Assembly (NCBI GenBank): GCA_023653785.1
Contig: JAMKCH010011844.1
Location: forward strand, 62,001-126,000
Length of the DNA: 64,000 nt
Source: Ophioderma brevispina
Lineage: Eukaryota > Echinodermata > Ophiuroidea > Amphilepidida > Ophiodermatidae
Direction of reading: 5' to 3'
Positions 52,104-63,439 of this stretch are shown in pieces. Made by a program: the position numbers and the translations under genes. Numbering within the stretch: position 1 is the first letter of the stretch; each line of letters begins with the position of its first letter. Under the pieces are notes generated by a model that ran no database searches, was not told the origin of the DNA, and worked only from the letters and a program-made list of their open reading frames with translations.

Positions 52104-54889
52104 CGAGGTTCTCACTGAATACAATCGGACGACCGAATCACAATGAGGAGCATTCTTGGCTGCTATGGTTTGAACCAAACATGCCCTGGTTTAATACATT
52201 AGATTGTAATGTTGTCTGTGTGAGATTGAGACATAAACCAATATTGTCATTTTAGTATACACCTTTTGGTAGTCACATTATGTTTTATTGATACTGGCTT
52301 GCACATACAGAGAGGCAAATTTACAATTCAAATTGGGCTTGTAATTAATACATTTCGAGATTTCTTGTTCTTGTTGTTGATTTTCGAATTGAACTTCAAA
52401 AACTTCATATTTGTTTTGTTATATACAATGCTGTTATAGAAATGTATGTTGATGTCGTGCATGTACACTCACTAGTGTCACATGTATGGTATATTTTTCC
52501 GGCATGCTGCCGATTTTTTGACTTTGACTAAAACACTTAGAGATTTTTCAATTAGTAAAGTCTATTAAAATTTGTGGTCACTGTATGTATGTGGTGAGAA
52601 GAAACGAGAAAAGGGTATGTGAATAATGTGTGCAAGTAAAAGTGTGTAACCAGTAAATATTTATAAAAGAACATGTAATCGCATTAGCTTGTATGATTTA
52701 CTGCAGGTACTTGACGCTGTGATGCAATCTGACGATACGGCGAAGGCTGGTTGTAATAAAGTACTTGAGAAACTGATTTTACGGAGTCACGTGCGTCATT
52801 TCCGAAGGAACGAAGGTTCTTGCTGCCCCTTGCAACTTCCCGCGAGTCGCCGGGGCGCTCACACCAGGCCTCGTCCTCTACAGTATGAAGTGCGTGATCG
52901 ATAACAATTAGCGCGCGAGAGGTATTAGAAGCTTTGATATCGCGTACCTATGTTGCGAGTGACGCCTCTGAATGTCGCATAGACCAAGTTTTCTCTTCAC
53001 AATTTGAAACCCTAAAAAGTGTTAATGTTTACATTATTGAGAAAAGTAGTCGGTGACCTCATCTTTGTTTCTTTCTTATACTGAAAGCTTCAAATAGTTC
53101 GCAACTTTTATTAAATTCCATCAAAACATTTCGAAGCAGAATTTTGTATAATTAAAAATGTCTGTCGTAAAAATCAAATTTCCAAGTTTGTGTACAATTT
53201 TTTGATCAAAAATGGCCAAAAATCGTTTTTGAATCAAATGCCACCATACTATGGAACAAAACAGATGGCTTTTCACGAAAAGCAGTAGCGCTCCCGTGAG
53301 CGGGTTTTTGGTTACCTATGCCACACCATACTACCGACGCCCTCTGTCCTGGAGATGGTCGTGTGGCAAATGGTTGAAGACACAATTGTTGCGCATTAGG
53401 GAGCCAAGAATTCCATACTAGTCCAGGCTACAGACTCATTGATACCTAATATCACCTTGTTTTATTAGATATATTAATGTTTTTCAACGTGTCAGACCAG
53501 TTTTTTATGCTGATTCTGAATCCGATGGATGCCAGGCGAGCAACCCTCGAGCATTTCTGTAAAAACTCAAAACATCAAAATGCCACAAAACACAAACATT
53601 CATCCTCTTGTTCATCAAAAGGTGTGATTTTTCATCCTTCTCTTTTTACATTCCATTGTAACCAATTACCTAGATTCTGTAACAATGTCATCATTAATTC
53701 AATATGGCCGCCAATACAATAAGTGTCTGATCGTGATCTATTTTTGACTGCAGTTGGTAGTTTGGTATCGTCTTGTGTTTCGGCGTCAAGAAATATTAAT
53801 CTTTAACAATATTTTTTTAAAATGTGATAATAAATTCCGTCAATATAGGATCCAAATATGGCTTCCGATATCTAAGGTGGCTATAATTGATAGCTGTGTC
53901 TAAAAATAGTACTGCAAGTTTGCGTATATCCCCGTAAGTCAATCAGATCAATGTACCATCATTAGGTAATCGACGACATCGATACATGTAAGAGCCATCC
54001 AAATGGTATCCAAATGGCTGGAAATGGCATTACCAAAGCGGCGAAAAAATCCGATCACTAAATAATCTAGAGAGAGATGTTTCGTAGTTTTGGTAGGTTT
54101 TAGGCGTCCAGTGGCATCCATGTTGGGATATTTGATGAATAACGACTCAATGACTCTTAAGATAGCCTTACCCTGGCCGGTTTTTGGAAGTGATAATCCA
54201 ACTAACAAACCACAAAATATTATCTTTGGCCTACAGCGTGAATGAATTAATGACCTTTACTGATTGACATTTGCAAACATATTGAACGCCTATCTAGCGA
54301 TGCCCATCTTGCAGATATCAATCACTTTGATTATGTTATGATATTAAATTGCTCTGAATAAGTTATAGTGATATACACAAAACATGGCAGCCTTGCCTTT
54401 AAGTAGTAATGAATTTGCCATTTTGGAAGCCATCATTGAATGTTTATGATTTAATTGTTCGCAAATTTTGAAGCTATTCATAATGTTTCAATTAATATAT
54501 TGATTAAATATCTGATAAATAGCAGATGGTTTGTTGTATGGCGGCCATATGAATACTTAATAGGTGGTTAAGGACTCACATTTAATGTCACAACCGGGTG
54601 GGTTGACTGGACAGTAAAAAAAATTACAACTTTTGAGTAATTAACATATGCATTTAACGTTTGGTGGCCATTTTGAATTTTGCTTTTCTTCGAAATGCTC
54701 AAGGTTTTTATCTGGCATCCATCGGATTCAGATTCAGCAGGCAAAAAATGGTCTAGACAACATTTGAAAAAACATATTATGGTGTAACAAGGTAACATGG
54801 TCGTAGCATGGACTATACCACTCAGTTCCGCATTCCATCCTCAGTTCTAGGCCTGCACCCGGTAAGGTGCTTGTTAGCGACATAACCCA
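52104..54889. other. Long unassigned stretch
   Basis: No confident gene. A 71-codon plus frame (52689-52904) could be preceded by an acceptor-like TTTACTGCAG at 52697-52706, with a protein-like frame reading on from GTACTTGACGC, but no donor or homology supports it. GGCGGCCAT-type motifs occur at 53705 and 54540. Nothing else recognised. Confidence 0.35.
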
Positions 54890-55460
54890 GATAGCAACTG
54901 ACGTAGGGCCGGACGTCGTCACGGTCGACGGTCGGCACCCACTCAACGTCACCCGACGTTGGGAAAACGTGGGGAAATGGTCGTAGATGTCGGCAAAACC
55001 CAACGTCAACGGACGTGGAAAACGGTGGGTGAAAATGGTCGTTTGATGGCCAGCAAACCAACCCAAACGTCAGCCCGACGTTGGGAAAACGTTGGGGAAA
55101 TTGGTCGTTAGATGGTCGCAAACCAACGTCAAGCCGACGTCGGGCAACCGTGGGAAATGGTCGTTTGATGTCGGCAAACCAACATCAAGCCGGACGTTGG
55201 AAAAACGGTGGGGAAATGGTTGTTGGATGGTCGACAAGCCAACGTGTGATCGGGGGAGAAGTGGGGGAAAATGGTGGGGAACTGGTCGTTTTTGTTCGGC
55301 AGGTTTCAACGTTGGCGCCCGATGTGGAGGAAATGATGGGGGAAGGTCGTTTTATGGTTGGAAAGCCAACGTCGCCGGGTGAAGTTGCAGGAAAATGGTG
55401 GGCGGGGAAAAAACTGGTCGTTTTGTGGTCGGCAGGCCAACGTTGTCGCAATATATGTGT
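54890..55460. repeat. ~60-bp minisatellite, about nine units
   Basis: Units share CCGACGTTGGGAAAACG, GTGGGGAAATGGTCGTT, GATGGTCGGCAAACC and AACGTCAAG. The right-hand units drift to GGTGGGGAAATGGT variants. Overlapping open frames on both strands (up to 139 codons) arise from the repeat and are not genes. Confidence 0.85.
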
Positions 55461-55842
55461 CCCGCAGACTATAATTAGACTAAATATTCTAATTGCCTAA
55501 TTAAGAAAGGAAATTAGTAGGCCTCTAGCCAAAACGGACAGAGCTTTCAGAAAAACTAGGGCCTATGCTTAGCACATGTGTTGATAAAAATAACACATAG
55601 GCATTTGCAGACTATATTTTTTCGATTTTTGTTTTGGGGGGGCACCCCCTTTGTTTCACAGTTGATAACAACGGGATTCCTGAGCTTTTCGTGGGTTTTT
55701 TAACCTTGGAAGCTCTGGGACGTATTTCGCCATTTTTATGAAGTGTCTATTAGTCTTCACTAGTGTGTTGTTTCTATACTGTTGAAGCCTTTTACAATTA
55801 TATATTATATATTGCCCTTTGATATCAAGCGCAGACACGTTA
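55461..55842. other. No feature recognised
   Basis: About 380 bases with a GGGGGGGCACCCCC patch at 55636-55649. No repeat or coding sequence identified. Confidence 0.4.
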
Positions 55843-55915
55843 GCTCAAATGGATAGTCGTCAGTCTTCTAATACAAAGGTCCCTGGTTCGAATCCCGGTT
55901 AAGGCGGTAGGCATT
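55843..55915 (+). tRNA. tRNA-like pseudogene or SINE head
   Basis: Contains an A-box-like TTAGCTCAAATGGATAG (55839-55855) and a perfect B box GGTTCGAATCC (55885-55895), with CTTCTAA in the anticodon-loop position, which would be anticodon TCT (Arg). However, the anticodon stem and acceptor stem do not pair properly and the T stem has a mismatch, so a working tRNA is unlikely. More likely a decayed tRNA or the start of a tRNA-derived SINE; no conserved SINE body follows. Confidence 0.45.
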
Positions 55916-56069
55916 TTCAGTTGCTATATAATAATATACCTAAACATAAGATAAATGAACTAGACTGGTGTATTCAATTGTGAAAACATATGGGAATGTT
56001 CTTTTAGTATTCAGGAGCCCCAATTGTGCTTTTATAGACATGGGCAAACAACGATTTTAATTATGCGTT

Positions 56070-56270
56070 GGGATAAAACGGTTGGGCCCAATGCTGGGCC
56101 AAACCCATTGGTTCCAAACGCTCACATACGACGCATTCCATCGTTGGGCCAACGACAAAAGACGTTTTGCCCGACGTCCACTTGTCGACGTGCCCACCAT
56201 CTCGTGTGATGTTGGGGGGCATGACATTGTCCCACGTTGTAATGCTTCTGGGAAATGTTATTGTTGAGTC
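56070..56270. repeat. Degenerate CGTTGGGCC-type repeat
   Basis: Short blocks GGTTGGGCCC, AATGCTGGGCCAA, CGTTGGGCCAACG, GACGTTTTGCCCGACGTCCA, GTTGTAATGCTTCTGGGAAA follow one another. They resemble the GACGTTGGG/CAACGTC core of the array at 54890-55460 but are not clearly periodic. Probably a relative of that repeat. Confidence 0.5.
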
Positions 56271-56929
56271 GCCCTCAACCCCAGTTGGGAGGGAACTTTA
56301 AAACAGTGGGAATTTGGATCTTGTTCCATTTGACGGAAGCATTACGCTTACTAGTATTAAAAACATGATATAGCGCTTTTCCCGTGGATCAATGCGCTTT
56401 ACAAAGCAATAAAATATATATTATGGATAAATATAATGCATAGAAAATAGAATACATTTTCATTCTTACACCAAGAAAAAAACCAATTTTTTAAAACAAA
56501 TAAATATATACATCGTACAGCATTAAAAATGACCTGCCAGCAAGCGAGCCATATTAAAAATAACTAATCAAAAACCGGGAAATACATTGTTTTAAAAAGC
56601 AATTCTTAAAGCCACCTGGGGCACATTGGAAGGAGCCATTGCGCATACTAGCAGGTTACATTGTTCCACAATTTTGGTTGGTCGCAAAAAAACCTATGGC
56701 GAAAGAGCGGTGTAAACCTTAGGACCCTGATACCGTGATCACATGAGGATCTAAGTCCCTCACGCCTACCTTCATGCCTATGACTAAGATCCTTGGTCAA
56801 ATAATGTGCGCTGACAAGTGACACAATTGTACACATGCACCAAGACTTGAATTGAATTCTCTGCTGGACAGGCTACCAGTGGAGCTCACGAAATAAAGGA
56901 GAATCACTAGTACGTCCTTTGCAAGCTAG
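56271..56929. other. Probable dispersed repeat of unknown class
   Basis: Contains GATATAGCGCTTTTCCCGTG with a second GCGCTTT (56372-56405), similar to 21440-21490, and a segment at 56600-56720 that looks like a LINE-derived tail on the minus strand (PKLWNN motif near 56660). Not enough to classify. Confidence 0.3.
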
Positions 56930-57975
56930 AAAGGCCATAACGTTAATTGCTGCACAACGCGTTCGAGAAAGTAGCAACGCGTTGCATCATTTCGGCCAAC
57001 GCGTTTGCGACTCGGCGAATCAAAATCATGAATTTTCTTCTGTGACGTATTTCAAAATAGACCCACAAACACCGCGTTGCTATATACTTTGCAACGCGTT
57101 GCAAACCTTCACGACGCGTTGCGAGCTTCACAACGCGATGCAAAGCTTCAGCAACGCTTGCTAAGGTCCACAAGGCATAGGGTCATAACTATTGCCGCAA
57201 CGCGTTTGTGAGAAAGTCACACGCTTTCACCATTTCTGCAAAGCGTTGCGACATTCGGCAACGCGTTGCGGTGTCGCGCATCAAAATCATAATTTCTTTG
57301 ACGTATTTAAAAATATAAATCTCCAACGCGTTGCGACCTTCGTCAACGCGTTGCAAACCTCACAACGCGTTGCGTCAATATGTTATGACCCTTATTGTCT
57401 TCACAACGCGTTGTGAAGTTTTACAACGTTGTGGTTAAGCTCGTCAACGCTTGTGAATGCTTGCAAAAACAACGCGTTTATGAAGGCCATAAGGTCATAA
57501 CGTAGTGCCGCAACGCGGTTGTGTATCTATTTTTTTGAAATATGTCACAGAAATGTTAATGATTTTGATTGCGACAACCCGTCAACGCGTTTGCAAATTG
57601 CTAATTTCTTGCCGAAATGTCGCAACGCGTTGCCAAATTTGTCGCAACGCGTTGCTACTACTTGCTCCCAACGCGTTGCGGCAAACGTTATGACCCGTAT
57701 GCTTTTGAACCTTCGCAACGCGTTATAAAGCTCGCCACGCGTTGTGAAAGTTTGCACCGCGTTGGGAAGGCTTGCAACGCGCTGTGGAGTTTTCACACAC
57801 AAACGCGTTGCTAGATCTTTGCAATGCGTTTGGTCGAAATTTTTGAAAGACGTCACAGGAATTCGTCTTCTAATTGGCCCGACGCCGCAACGCGTTGCTT
57901 ACTTTCTTGCAAACGGTTTGCCGAAATCTCGCAAAGCGTTGCTGAATGTGCCAACGCGTTGCGGCATACTTATGG
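56930..57975. repeat. Palindromic GCAACGCGTTGC array with higher-order inverted blocks
   Basis: About twenty ACGCGT cores, most within GCAACGCGTTGC or one-base variants, spaced roughly 20-30 bp. Larger blocks begin with GG(C/T)CATAACGTNNTGCCGCAA (56932, 57187, 57492) or end with the mirror GCGGCAAACGTTATGACC (57676, 57957). A TCAAAATCAT, CTGTGACGTATTT spacer recurs directly at 57018 and 57277 and inverted at 57540-57575. The array therefore has both a short palindromic period and longer units that change orientation. All overlapping frames are artefacts. Confidence 0.85.
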
Positions 57976-58009
57976 CCTGATGGCTTGCCATATATACGTC
58001 TTCATACTT

Positions 58010-59480
58010 GAAAGATTACCGCGCGCGCGGGTTGTAAGCCTTGAAGCGTTGAATGTCAGGACGGACAACATCACCGCCAACAGGGAGTCCATAGTCCAGC
58101 GAAGAAACGAGCAAGGACCTGACTGCAGGTTTACAAGTGTCACGATCAAGGAAACGCGATCCGCCAAGATTGCGCAAATGGAACGTAATACAACGACAAA
58201 GAAGGAACAACATGTTGTTTCATGTAAGGCCTGGTCAAATGATACCCAGATTTTTAATTGACGAAGAGACAGATATCACAGAACACCGAATTTCAGTCCA
58301 AGGTGGGATACGACTTTGCATGCCGCGTGGATGCAATTACGAAAAATTCGGTTTTCGAAAGATGAGTTTTAATTTGTGAACAAATTCCCACGAAACGAAT
58401 TTCCATGTATCAATTAGAAAGCCTGTGAGCTGTTGCAGTGGCCGTATCCACCGGAGAACTGGGATAAAACTAAATATTACGCGTCCGTATGTCCGGTTCA
58501 GCGTAGATATGCAATCTGGAAGCGATTGATAATATTCGCAACCTGCGGAATAGGTGGAATAGGTGGACCTGCAATAGAGCCCTGGGGACACCGAATTTTA
58601 AAGGGAGCTTTTCAGAATAATCACCCAGGACACACAATGTACTAGAACGACCTCTAAGGTAACACTAAAAGTCCAGCACAAAACCAGGATAACAAATCAT
58701 TCGATTCGTTCAACAGAGTGTTATGATCTATTGTATCGAAGGCAGAGAGAGAGTCTAAAGAACCAGCCATGCAGCCTTCCCATTTCTATTCCTTGAGTCT
58801 ATCATTTTAACCCTAAGCAGATCTGTTTCTGTACTGTGAGAGGTCTTGTATGCAGATTGAAATTGAAATGTTTCACCCAGACTAAAAAACACGGAGATGC
58901 TGGTTAAATCAAGAAATAGCTGGGGGTACTAATAATTTTCCCATGAGTAGGGAATTGGAAAAAAGGGCAGACGTCAGTTAGCAAAATCAGGTTAAGTGTG
59001 GGTCTTAATTAAAGGAGTGATGATAGCTTCACGAAGAATAGTGTATGTGTTAATAATTATATTGAATATAATTATTAATAATGAAGGATATCAAAAACAT
59101 TCTTCACAAAGTCAGGTGGGAATTGGGTCGAGAGGACTAGTTTTATTGGAAGTTTAGAAATAACTTCTAACTCCAGCATCCACTAACGGGGACAAAACAT
59201 CAAAGAATCTGCACATATTCTCACGTACACAGTGTTTACATGAGATAAATAAACATCGGATATTGCACTGGTCAACCACAGTATCAGTGGAATTCACACA
59301 AAATACATTCACATTGGATGAATGCAATTTAACATTACTACCTGATTGCAAATGTTAAACTCTTCATCTAACTCAGATCTGATTCTGGTGACTTTGTCAT
59401 CAAAATAAGAAGTAATGATTGCAAGAGTGGCGATTAGAGTAAAACCGTTGGAAGCTCTGAACAGATTGTTTGTATTAAGA
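58010..59480 (-). pseudogene. CR1/L2-like LINE ORF2, decayed
   Basis: The minus strand carries, in order, SYFDDKVTRIRSELDEEFNI (about 59411-59350), an SLDPIPT block (about 59135-59115), the HSTETDLLRV motif (about 58840-58810), LSAFDTIDHNTLLNES (about 58760-58710, first catalytic Asp), FGVP (about 58595), a degraded region where the FADD box should be, KNLG (about 58245), the RFLDRDTCK block (about 58155) and LLVSSLDYG followed by DIQR (about 58110-58060). This is nearly a full reverse transcriptase with many stops and frameshifts. The same family as 13160-13610. Confidence 0.8.
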
Positions 59481-59518
59481 TGAGTTTAATGTATGTTACA
59501 TTGTTTGAATTGGCATTA

Positions 59519-59974
59519 TTAATGTTCCTTAAAATACTCTGTCTTCGTATCGAGAATCATTTTGTCACCACATATTTGGTCATAATCATCTGCGTTACAG
59601 GAAAAAAGCGGGATTTGTAGGAACTGCCGATCCTCCTCAACCGATGGGAAGCCATTGCATTCGATATGCACGCTTCTCAGTTTGAACTGAAGCCTGAGGT
59701 AATGGTGGCTTGAATGTCTCTGGAAAGTAGAATTAAAGGCATAGACTTGGGGGGGGGTAGGAGATCTGCCTGTGAACCTCAGGTCTGATAACCACTCTTC
59801 AGATTGCGGGCGATATCCAAACTCCAGAGCGTATATACTAGGAAACAATAATATATCCCGAAACTGGTCCTCCTGTGATCCGGGGTCGAGAGGCGGAACT
59901 TCATATGGGATTCCCAAGGATGACATTTTCCAGCATAATCCCATATGTAACGCTACAGTATTAAATGGCAGCAT
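59519..59974 (-). CDS. Intact 151-codon open frame, unknown
   Basis: The longest frame in the window that is neither a recognised element remnant nor a tandem-repeat artefact. It starts at ATG (59974) and ends at TAA (59519-59521). The composition is balanced with many charged and aromatic residues, for example QFRDILLFPSIYALEFGYRP and LRLQFKLRSVHIECNGFPSV, and it has four cysteines in the whole frame. I recognise no domain, signal peptide or membrane segment. A pyrimidine tract followed by AG (GCTTTTTTCCTGTAACGCAG on the minus strand, ending near 59597) could be an internal splice acceptor, so the frame might instead overlap a terminal exon. It lies just upstream, on the same strand, of the CR1-like LINE remnant. 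It may be an element-encoded remnant, a host exon or chance. Confidence 0.3.
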   Translation of the reverse strand: MLPFNTVALHMGLCWKMSSLGIPYEVPPLDPGSQEDQFRDILLFPSIYALEFGYRPQSEEWLSDLRFTGRSPTPPQVYAFNSTFQRHSSHHYLRLQFKLRSVHIECNGFPSVEEDRQFLQIPLFSCNADDYDQICGDKMILDTKTEYFKEH

Positions 59975-60898
59975 TAAATAATAGCCATCTTAAAAAATGA
60001 CCACCATTTTGCAGCATATGGCCGCCATCTTTGGTCCTTGAAATTGCACATACAAAGTAAGCAAATCATTTGATATTCATTACGGTCATCCATTCGAAAC
60101 TCGCACGCGTACGCGCCGTAACCTGTTGGCCTGGAAACGGTACATCGTTCTATGCAAATGCGTGAATATATGAATAAATTGGTACACCAGATTATGGAAA
60201 TCAGGGAATATATGAATAAATTGGTACACCACGCTATGGAAATAAGTACGCACTGCCGCAAAAGATGGTTAAGGATTTTGAGCTGGCGTTCGCTATCTAG
60301 TGTTATAAATAGAAATCTGTGGTGGTGACCAATTTTTTAAAAATGGCAGCCACCTTGAAAATAAAACCATTTTGACATTACAAGTAATAAGACACAACAT
60401 TTGTGGTTATGTGATACTTTTTTGCTTGTATGATCATCTGATACATTGCAATATTTACGTTCATCATAAAGTAGTGGGAATTTCAGTAAAAAATGGCCGC
60501 CATCTTGAAAAAAGGCTGCAATTTTGAGGAATACATGTTTTTTAAGTTATATAAACCTAGAAGTACTCTACCGATTTTTGATACTAAGATGTCTGTTGCA
60601 TCCACTGTTACATAACTTAGAACAAGATTTTGCCACATAACGGCGGACATAATTATTGAAAAATGTCGGATTTTACTTTGGCTAACGTTATTTTTGTATA
60701 AAGGGGCTCTAAGATAGTAAACGTGCCAAATTTGGTGCTTGTATTACAAAGTGCACAATTGTGGCAAAATAATAATTATCTACTCAGCTCTATAGGCTAG
60801 AAGTTTAGCAGGCGAGTGTTTTTAACTATTTTTCCAGAGTGATAATTTTATAACATAGCTTTTGGTACAAACATCATTGTACCCTAACACTAACTCCT
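59975..60898. other. Unassigned; 41-bp tandem duplication
   Basis: GAATATATGAATAAATTGGT followed by ACACCA..TATGGAAAT is repeated at about 60163 and 60208, a two-unit direct repeat of about 45 bp. AAATGGCCGCCATCTTGAAA-type motifs recur at 60010, 60340 and 60490. No coding feature. Confidence 0.5.
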
Positions 60899-61430
60899 TT
60901 AAAGAGACACTGGCACATTTGAAAAATAGTGCGCCCTCTAGATTTTTCACAATAGGGTTTTTTTTGCATGGTTGTAAAGCTTTTATATACATTAGCCCTT
61001 ACCTGAAATTATTACGCCCAAATCAGCGCGCTTATGGGTAAACAGAGCGATTTTATAATTAATGTCGCCAAAGACATTAATTCAGCAGACGACGCGGAAA
61101 TGGCGTGAACACAACAAAACACACTCTAGATTAGATTCCCACGGCATGCACCTTGTTTGACCGGTCTGCGACCTTTGTGGTTTTAATATCAATGAGAACG
61201 AGTCTATGATAGTCATGTAATAGATACATTTATTGATTAAATTACGGCAAACTTAAAAGTTAGCCTACAAATAAAGATATCTTTAGCCTCTTATTAATGC
61301 CCCTGTCTGTTTTGGGTAAGTTATTTTTATGTGTAAAATATATCTCTATTCTTCCAATGGCCTAGACTATCATTTGCGAGCAAATTGAAGAAATTTCATA
61401 TTTTCTGAAAATGTGCCAGTGCAGCTTTAA
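60899..61430. mobile_element. TTAA-type MITE, copy 2
   Basis: 532-bp relative of 24518-24861 in inverse orientation, flanked by TTAA at 60899-60902 and 61427-61430. The ends are AGAGACACTGGCACATTTGA on the left and, inward from the right, AGCTGCACTGGCACATTTTC. It shares ATAGTGCGCCCTC and the CCAATGGCCTAGACTATCAT block with copy 1 but is about 190 bp longer in the middle, where copy 1 is deleted or copy 2 has gained sequence. Confidence 0.85.
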
Positions 61431-61539
61431 CCCTAACACTATAATGCCACTGTAAAACGTGTCGCAAAAACATACCAAACTAAAAACCTATTTAACGTTT
61501 ATTGGGTAATAAATAAATCCATTTTTAAAAATTTATTTT

Positions 61540-62240
61540 GCAACATTTTATGAATGTATAAACAAAAATATGATTTGAAAAACGTTGCCAAATTATATTA
61601 CAAAAAGTCCGAAAAAACTTTTCAGAAGATGATAATAAACCAAAACTTTTATAATTTTACAACGTTTTATGTACGTCGCATAGTAACATAAATACAAGGC
61701 ACGTACACACTAAAAACAACGTGGTCATTTTCCGGGGTCAGTAGTCAACTATGCACACAACTCCGAAATAGTGGTCAAATTTTGACCACGAAAAGGGTCA
61801 TTATCATTAAAACCAACAGGAAATGGATATATATGTAACCAAATTATAAAGTATTTAAAACCTTGAAAAAACACGTTCCTCAACGTTTCAAAAATACGTT
61901 TTAGGAACGTTGCAAAATAACGTCAATATGTTGGTTTACTTTACAACGTCCAGAAGACGTGCTCTGAATATCTTTACAACATACCTATCCTGCAAACCAA
62001 CCTGAAAAACAATTATTATGTAAAAAAAAAATCACGTATACAAATATCTAAAAACTCTTTCTGTCTTAAGGTCTTATATAAAAACCATCAGAAAATGTCA
62101 ATGCATGTAATCTCCTCCTTAAATTATTATCGAATATAACGACCCGTAACAATATCTTGTTCCTAACGTTAAGAAAATACGTTTAAGAACCCTTCAAATA
62201 GCGTCATAGCTTGGTTTATTTGATACGTACAGAAAAGTTT
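61540..62240. repeat. Degenerate ~280-bp tandem repeat with AACGTT motifs
   Basis: TACGTTTTAGGAACGTTGCA, then AACGTCAATATGTTGGTTTA and TACAACGTCCAGAA (61890-61975) recur in weaker form at 62175-62230 (TACGTTTAAGAACCCTTCAA, AGCGTCATAGCTTGGTTTAT). A third, weaker match lies near 61560-61690. Rich in ACGTT on both strands. Confidence 0.55.
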
Positions 62241-62479
62241 TTCTTATGCAAAATAAACGAAAATATATATAACGCTTATAAACAAATTATATGTTACATA
62301 CAGAACAAGGTTTCCCTATATCGTCTTTATTGTGTAATTATTTAATTTCATTCATTCTGTCTGCTTAGACTGAAAGAAGTCTTTTGGTTTGAGGATGGCC
62401 ATGTAATTATGCATTGTCCACCTTTCCCATTTCTCGGTTAAAATTGTAATTTAGCAATACTAGAATTGTTTTTATCCCT

Positions 62480-63010
62480 AGTTGGATAGAATCAGAGTGC
62501 CGATCCCAAGCCTATACAGTCTTTGGGCTGATATCGTGTCAAAGACACCACAGTCAAATCTGCGCAGCGCGCCAATAGCCAGGATGTCTGCGAAGCTATC
62601 AAATTGATTTTGTCTGTACTCATGTACTCAAAACTTGCTGGCTGTGCTTATCAAGAAGAAAGGCCACAATCTGTTATTATTAAACTGTAGGTTGGTACAA
62701 ACAACATCTCATCATCTCTACAAGTGATGTGTCCTTCACACCTATATGAACTCTCGTACTTCAAGTATAGATAGAACCTCACACCCCGATACTAATGATT
62801 TTCTTCCCTTACAACTGCAGAAGCATGAGGGTCATGCTATTTGGATTAAGGAGTTTAATGCCAGGCTTCGTGACTGGTGTTTTGTACTTAGTCTACATGT
62901 AAATATATTTGTAACGAGAACATTGGCATAAATCACCTTTCACGTTATTGACGGGATGCCACCTCAATAAAATGGGAAACAAGTCTTCTGCTAGGAACTT
63001 TATATCTACA
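62480..63010 (+). pseudogene. CR1/L2-like LINE ORF1 remnant with esterase-like motifs
   Basis: The order VGTNN (62691-62705), FNARLRDWCFVL (about 62857-62890) and DGMPPQ..NG(K) / L-N-K-M-G-N (about 62954-62980) follows the SGNH-type esterase domain known in ORF1 of CR1 and related LINEs (GTNN block, then FN..L, then D..HLN.KG). The catalytic DG.HLN motif has lost its His. Frameshifts are present. It lies upstream of, and on the same strand as, the endonuclease remnant at 63440, as ORF1 should. Confidence 0.5.
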
Positions 63011-63439
63011 ATTCGATTTTTGCCAAACATGGATTTTCAGAGAGAGAGCTAAATCAGACTGTAAAGATATAGTGTATTCAAATAAAATATTTTTTACCGT
63101 CTCTTGATTCCTAAGTGTCTATACATTTCAAAAGATGTTAACACATATGATTCACAATGTCCATAATTGACAGTACCATGCATTTCATAAATACATGTTC
63201 CCCATTATTCTGTGTTGTTGATTGTTAAACCCTGTCAATCTGCTAAGACCAAGCACAATTTCCTGGGTCAGGTGCTTAAAAACCTTATCAGTAGTGTATT
63301 GCCTGTACTATTTGTGACTTAAATTATGTAACATGTATTGACGTAAATAACAATCAACTTAATTGGTGGGTAATTGTGATAGTTGCTTTGCCCGTGTATG
63401 TTTAGATGAGCTACCCCTTGGTGATAAATAGATTGATCT
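63011..63439. other. Probable ORF1-ORF2 spacer of the LINE
   Basis: About 430 bases with no motif recognised, between the ORF1-like and endonuclease-like remnants on the same strand. Probably a decayed part of the same element. Confidence 0.35.

Noticed and set aside
51653..52255. 200-codon plus frame and 128-codon minus frame
   Set aside because: Both are translations of the 26-bp minisatellite, which lacks stops in several frames; the peptides differ by frame and carry no domain.
52689..52904. Host-gene exon after TTTACTGCAG
   Set aside because: A plausible acceptor, but no donor, partner exon or recognisable domain could be found; left as unassigned.
55081..55500. 139-codon glycine/tryptophan-rich frame
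   Set aside because: It lies wholly in the ~60-bp tandem array, and overlapping frames of similar length exist on both strands.
55843..55915. Functional tRNA-Arg gene
   Set aside because: The B box and an A-box-like sequence are present, but the anticodon and acceptor stems do not pair and the T stem has a mismatch.
57824..58261. 145-codon plus frame at the end of the ACGCGT array
   Set aside because: The right half is antisense to the CR1-like LINE (RFLDRDTCK and DIQR blocks on the minus strand) and the left half is array sequence.
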